From: Enoplolaimus lenunculus
Lineage: Eukaryota; Nematoda; Enoplea; Enoplida; Thoracostomopsidae
DNA length: 64,000 bases
Assembly: GCA_030248215.1 (NCBI GenBank)
Contig: JASANG010000135.1
Coordinates: 225,862-289,861, forward strand
Reading direction: 5' to 3'
This document shows, piece by piece, positions 61,679 through 64,000 of this stretch; the first letter of the stretch is position 1, and each line of letters begins with the position of its first letter. The translations under genes and the position numbers were made by a program. A model generated the notes under the pieces. That model ran no database searches and was not told where the DNA came from. It saw only the letters and a list, made by a program, of their open reading frames with translations.

Positions 61679-64000
61679 TCACACAACTCTAGCGGATATA
61701 GCAGACGTATAAGGACGAGTTATGTGTGTTTTATTCGAGAGCTCAAGCACAGCGGAACGACACAGACCATCCTGCTGATTATTTTCCTGATGATCTTTGC
61801 CATTCTCCATGATGATTCTCTCAGCAATGCCCTTTACAAGAACAATGTCTCCGACAAGAGCAGCCAATGGAACGACGTTTCTTTGTTTGAATTCAGAAGC
61901 ACGTTGCCGCAAACTTTGTAGATATCCTTGACGCCAAACCTTCCAAAACTCGTTGAGCCGACGCTGTGTTTTTTCCATTGCAAAACCAAGTCACTTGATT
62001 TAAGGAGTCGTTTTATCAGTGTCGTTGCGCTTTTTTCGACGGGTGAATGACGCGAATGGTTGTTTAGGTCCATCCAAAAAATCTGCTGGCGTCAAAATGG
62101 AGGATCTGAAATGTCAGACGTCGGTGAAAGGAGCGGTCTTGAGTTTGATGACAGCAGTGGCTTCCATAATGACTGTCTGTAATTCAGTCATTTTGACGAA
62201 TTTGTGATCAAAACACGCCTTCAATGATTTTTCAACGTTGCTAACGGCGCCGAGGGCAATAGGTCAACAGCATCCATGGCGCCATGGCCAGGATGAATTT
62301 CCGTCGATACCTTTGTGGTTTCACAACTTTTTGAACGGCCTCAGCCTGAACCATAGATTGAAAAACGCTTTTTAATACCTTGTTAGCTGCATGATATGTT
62401 TTTGCGTTATCCGGGTTATCCTTTGTCGGCACATAGCGATATTTGACCAATTGATATGTTAAAACTTCCTTGATTCGGTTTTTGGCAAATAAGCTGGGTG
62501 CAGATTTCTTCTGTAGCCAGTGTAATACACACTGAGAATCACTCCACAAAAACTTTGACTCAATCAGACACACGCAACTCTCGCTCCAACAAAGGTCAAC
62601 AATCTCACACCTATGACCACTGCCATCAGTTCCTGTTGGGGAATTGTTAAAGGCTTTTTTGGCGCTACTCTCGATTTTGCAAAGAGAAAATTTGTCACAA
62701 TTCGTTTGTTGTCTACGTATCTAATATACACGACAGCAGCAAAAGCGTTTTTCGAGGCATCGGAAAACACATGAAGTTGGGCGTAAAATGTTAATAATAG
62801 GTGTAGCTCATTCGCAAGAAACCGTTGTAGCTTAAAACTTGAAACACGTTGTAATTCAGTAGCACCAAAATCATTCACTAACTAAATTTTAGGGAAGAAA
62901 ATGGTGCCGTGCAATTAGTGCCAGAACTCTGGATAAAAATTATCCCAAAAAAAGTAATAACGAACAAAAAAATCCACACGGGTCATAATTAGCTACATAT
63001 TTCAAAGCAAGCCGTTTTGTGTTGATGGAGTTGATAGCTATCGACACGTCACTGCACGACAAAGTATCGGACGCAAGACCCCAACGAAGTCCAAGCACTG
63101 TTGTAAATTGGGAGGAACCCTTATCGTTTGCTGGAATGTCCGCCAACGCATCTTCACAATTACTGTAAAATTCACGCAAGTGCATTGACGCATCATGAAA
63201 TAGTGTCGACGCTTTGTTACAAAATGCCTTTGCTTCAATGAGATTTGGCGCTCCCGTAATAATGTTATCGACGTATATATTAGCAAGGACTTGCCCCGCC
63301 ACGGGATTATTCGATTGTTGTAAATGATGCTGCACCGTCGCCGCTAGTAGGAACGGACTCGAGACGACACCGAACGGAACGCGACAAAATCTCAAGACTT
63401 TTATATTTTGCTCAGACGGGGGTCGAGTTAAATCTTTGAGCCATAAAAAGCGGGTGACATCTCGAGAATCGTCATTCAACGCAACTTGTAAAAATGCCTT
63501 TTCTAGGTCACAAACGATGCCAATTTTATGAGTACGGAAGCGTAGAAGCAAACCACACAGGTCGTCCAATATAACTGGTCCTCTGTGTAAACAGTCGTTC
63601 AGGCTTAACGATGCCTTGTTTGTTTTCGCGGAAGCATCATAAACAATGCGTATCTTTGTAGTTGTTTTTTCTGGTCGAATGACACAGTGATGCGGGATAT
63701 AGTGTAAAGCATAAGACGACGTTTCTGCGTTGACTTGTTCGATAATTTTCAAATCAAGCTGTTCCTGTATAGTTTTATCGTACAGTTTTAGTAACTTGGC
63801 ATCACCAATCAAACGCTTCCATAAAGATATCAGACGCCCGTAGGACAGCTGTTTGTTTGTTGGTAGTTCAGAAAGACTTGGTTTCCAAGGCCAAGATACA
63901 GAGTATCGACCATCAATCTGACAAATTGATTTATTGAATGACTCCATGGCAGCAAGATCGCCGTCAGACGTTTCAACAGTTTTGATACCGATGTCTTCAA
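61679..64000 (-). mobile_element. BEL/Pao LTR retrotransposon fossil, pol region
   Basis: A minus-strand pol region. In order from the window edge: reverse transcriptase (62940-63947, with the BEL/Pao-type start KPSLSELPTNKQLSYGRL), a segment before and into RNase H (62564-62878 and 62241-62573), and integrase C-terminal sequence (61679-61978, WKVWRQGYLQSLRQRASEF). The family is recognised from the RT and the integrase tail. The element is broken, with several interruptions of the coding frame, and its 5' part and left terminal repeat lie beyond the window. Long readable stretches suggest it is not very old. It sits in what is probably a FOXRED2 intron, in antisense. Confidence 0.9.

Overview
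The window looks like a repeat-crowded nematode chromosome segment. It has AT-rich DNA, spliced genes with long repeat-filled introns, PAN/apple-domain and tetraspanin genes, and hundreds of TTAGGC-type hexamers, the nematode telomere unit, spread inside small interspersed repeats. A repeat-rich enoplean such as a mermithid would fit, but that is a guess; nothing here fixes the species.

Six host genes can be read exon by exon. On the minus strand lie two tandem paralogous C2H2 zinc-finger genes (about 8.3-11.3 kb and 14.7-18.7 kb, with possible extra 5' exons out to 28.5 kb). A complete seven-exon tetraspanin gene, also minus, lies at 44.9-48.0 kb. On the plus strand are a multi-exon gene with three PAN/apple-like domains (33.7 to about 41-42 kb), a complete five-exon LDAH-type lipid-droplet hydrolase gene (49.5-53.7 kb), and the 5' end of a FOXRED2-type FAD oxidoreductase gene (58.9-59.65 kb). 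The splice-site phases join cleanly in every reconstructed gene. I see no operon; the genes have unrelated roles and separate promoters.

Most of the remaining DNA is mobile-element debris. A large superfamily of 140-430 bp elements has GGCC(C/A)ATGT ends, 8-bp target duplications and an internal TTAGGC-like array. At least eight other short inverted-repeat families are present, many nested in each other. There is also a tRNA-derived SINE and a Penelope-like element fragment with a GIY-YIG endonuclease domain in inverted duplicate. A broken BEL/Pao LTR element fills 61.7-64.0 kb on the minus strand and runs off the window.

Tandem arrays include a 46-bp minisatellite (7.6-7.9 kb), a 21-bp satellite organised in 105-bp higher-order units (19.05-19.7 kb), a 48-bp satellite (60.08-60.47 kb), a 151-bp intron duplication (49.7 kb) and (TA)n tracts. 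Two stretches have abnormal composition: an A/C-only run near 39.8 kb and about 500 bases almost without G at 60.47-60.97 kb.
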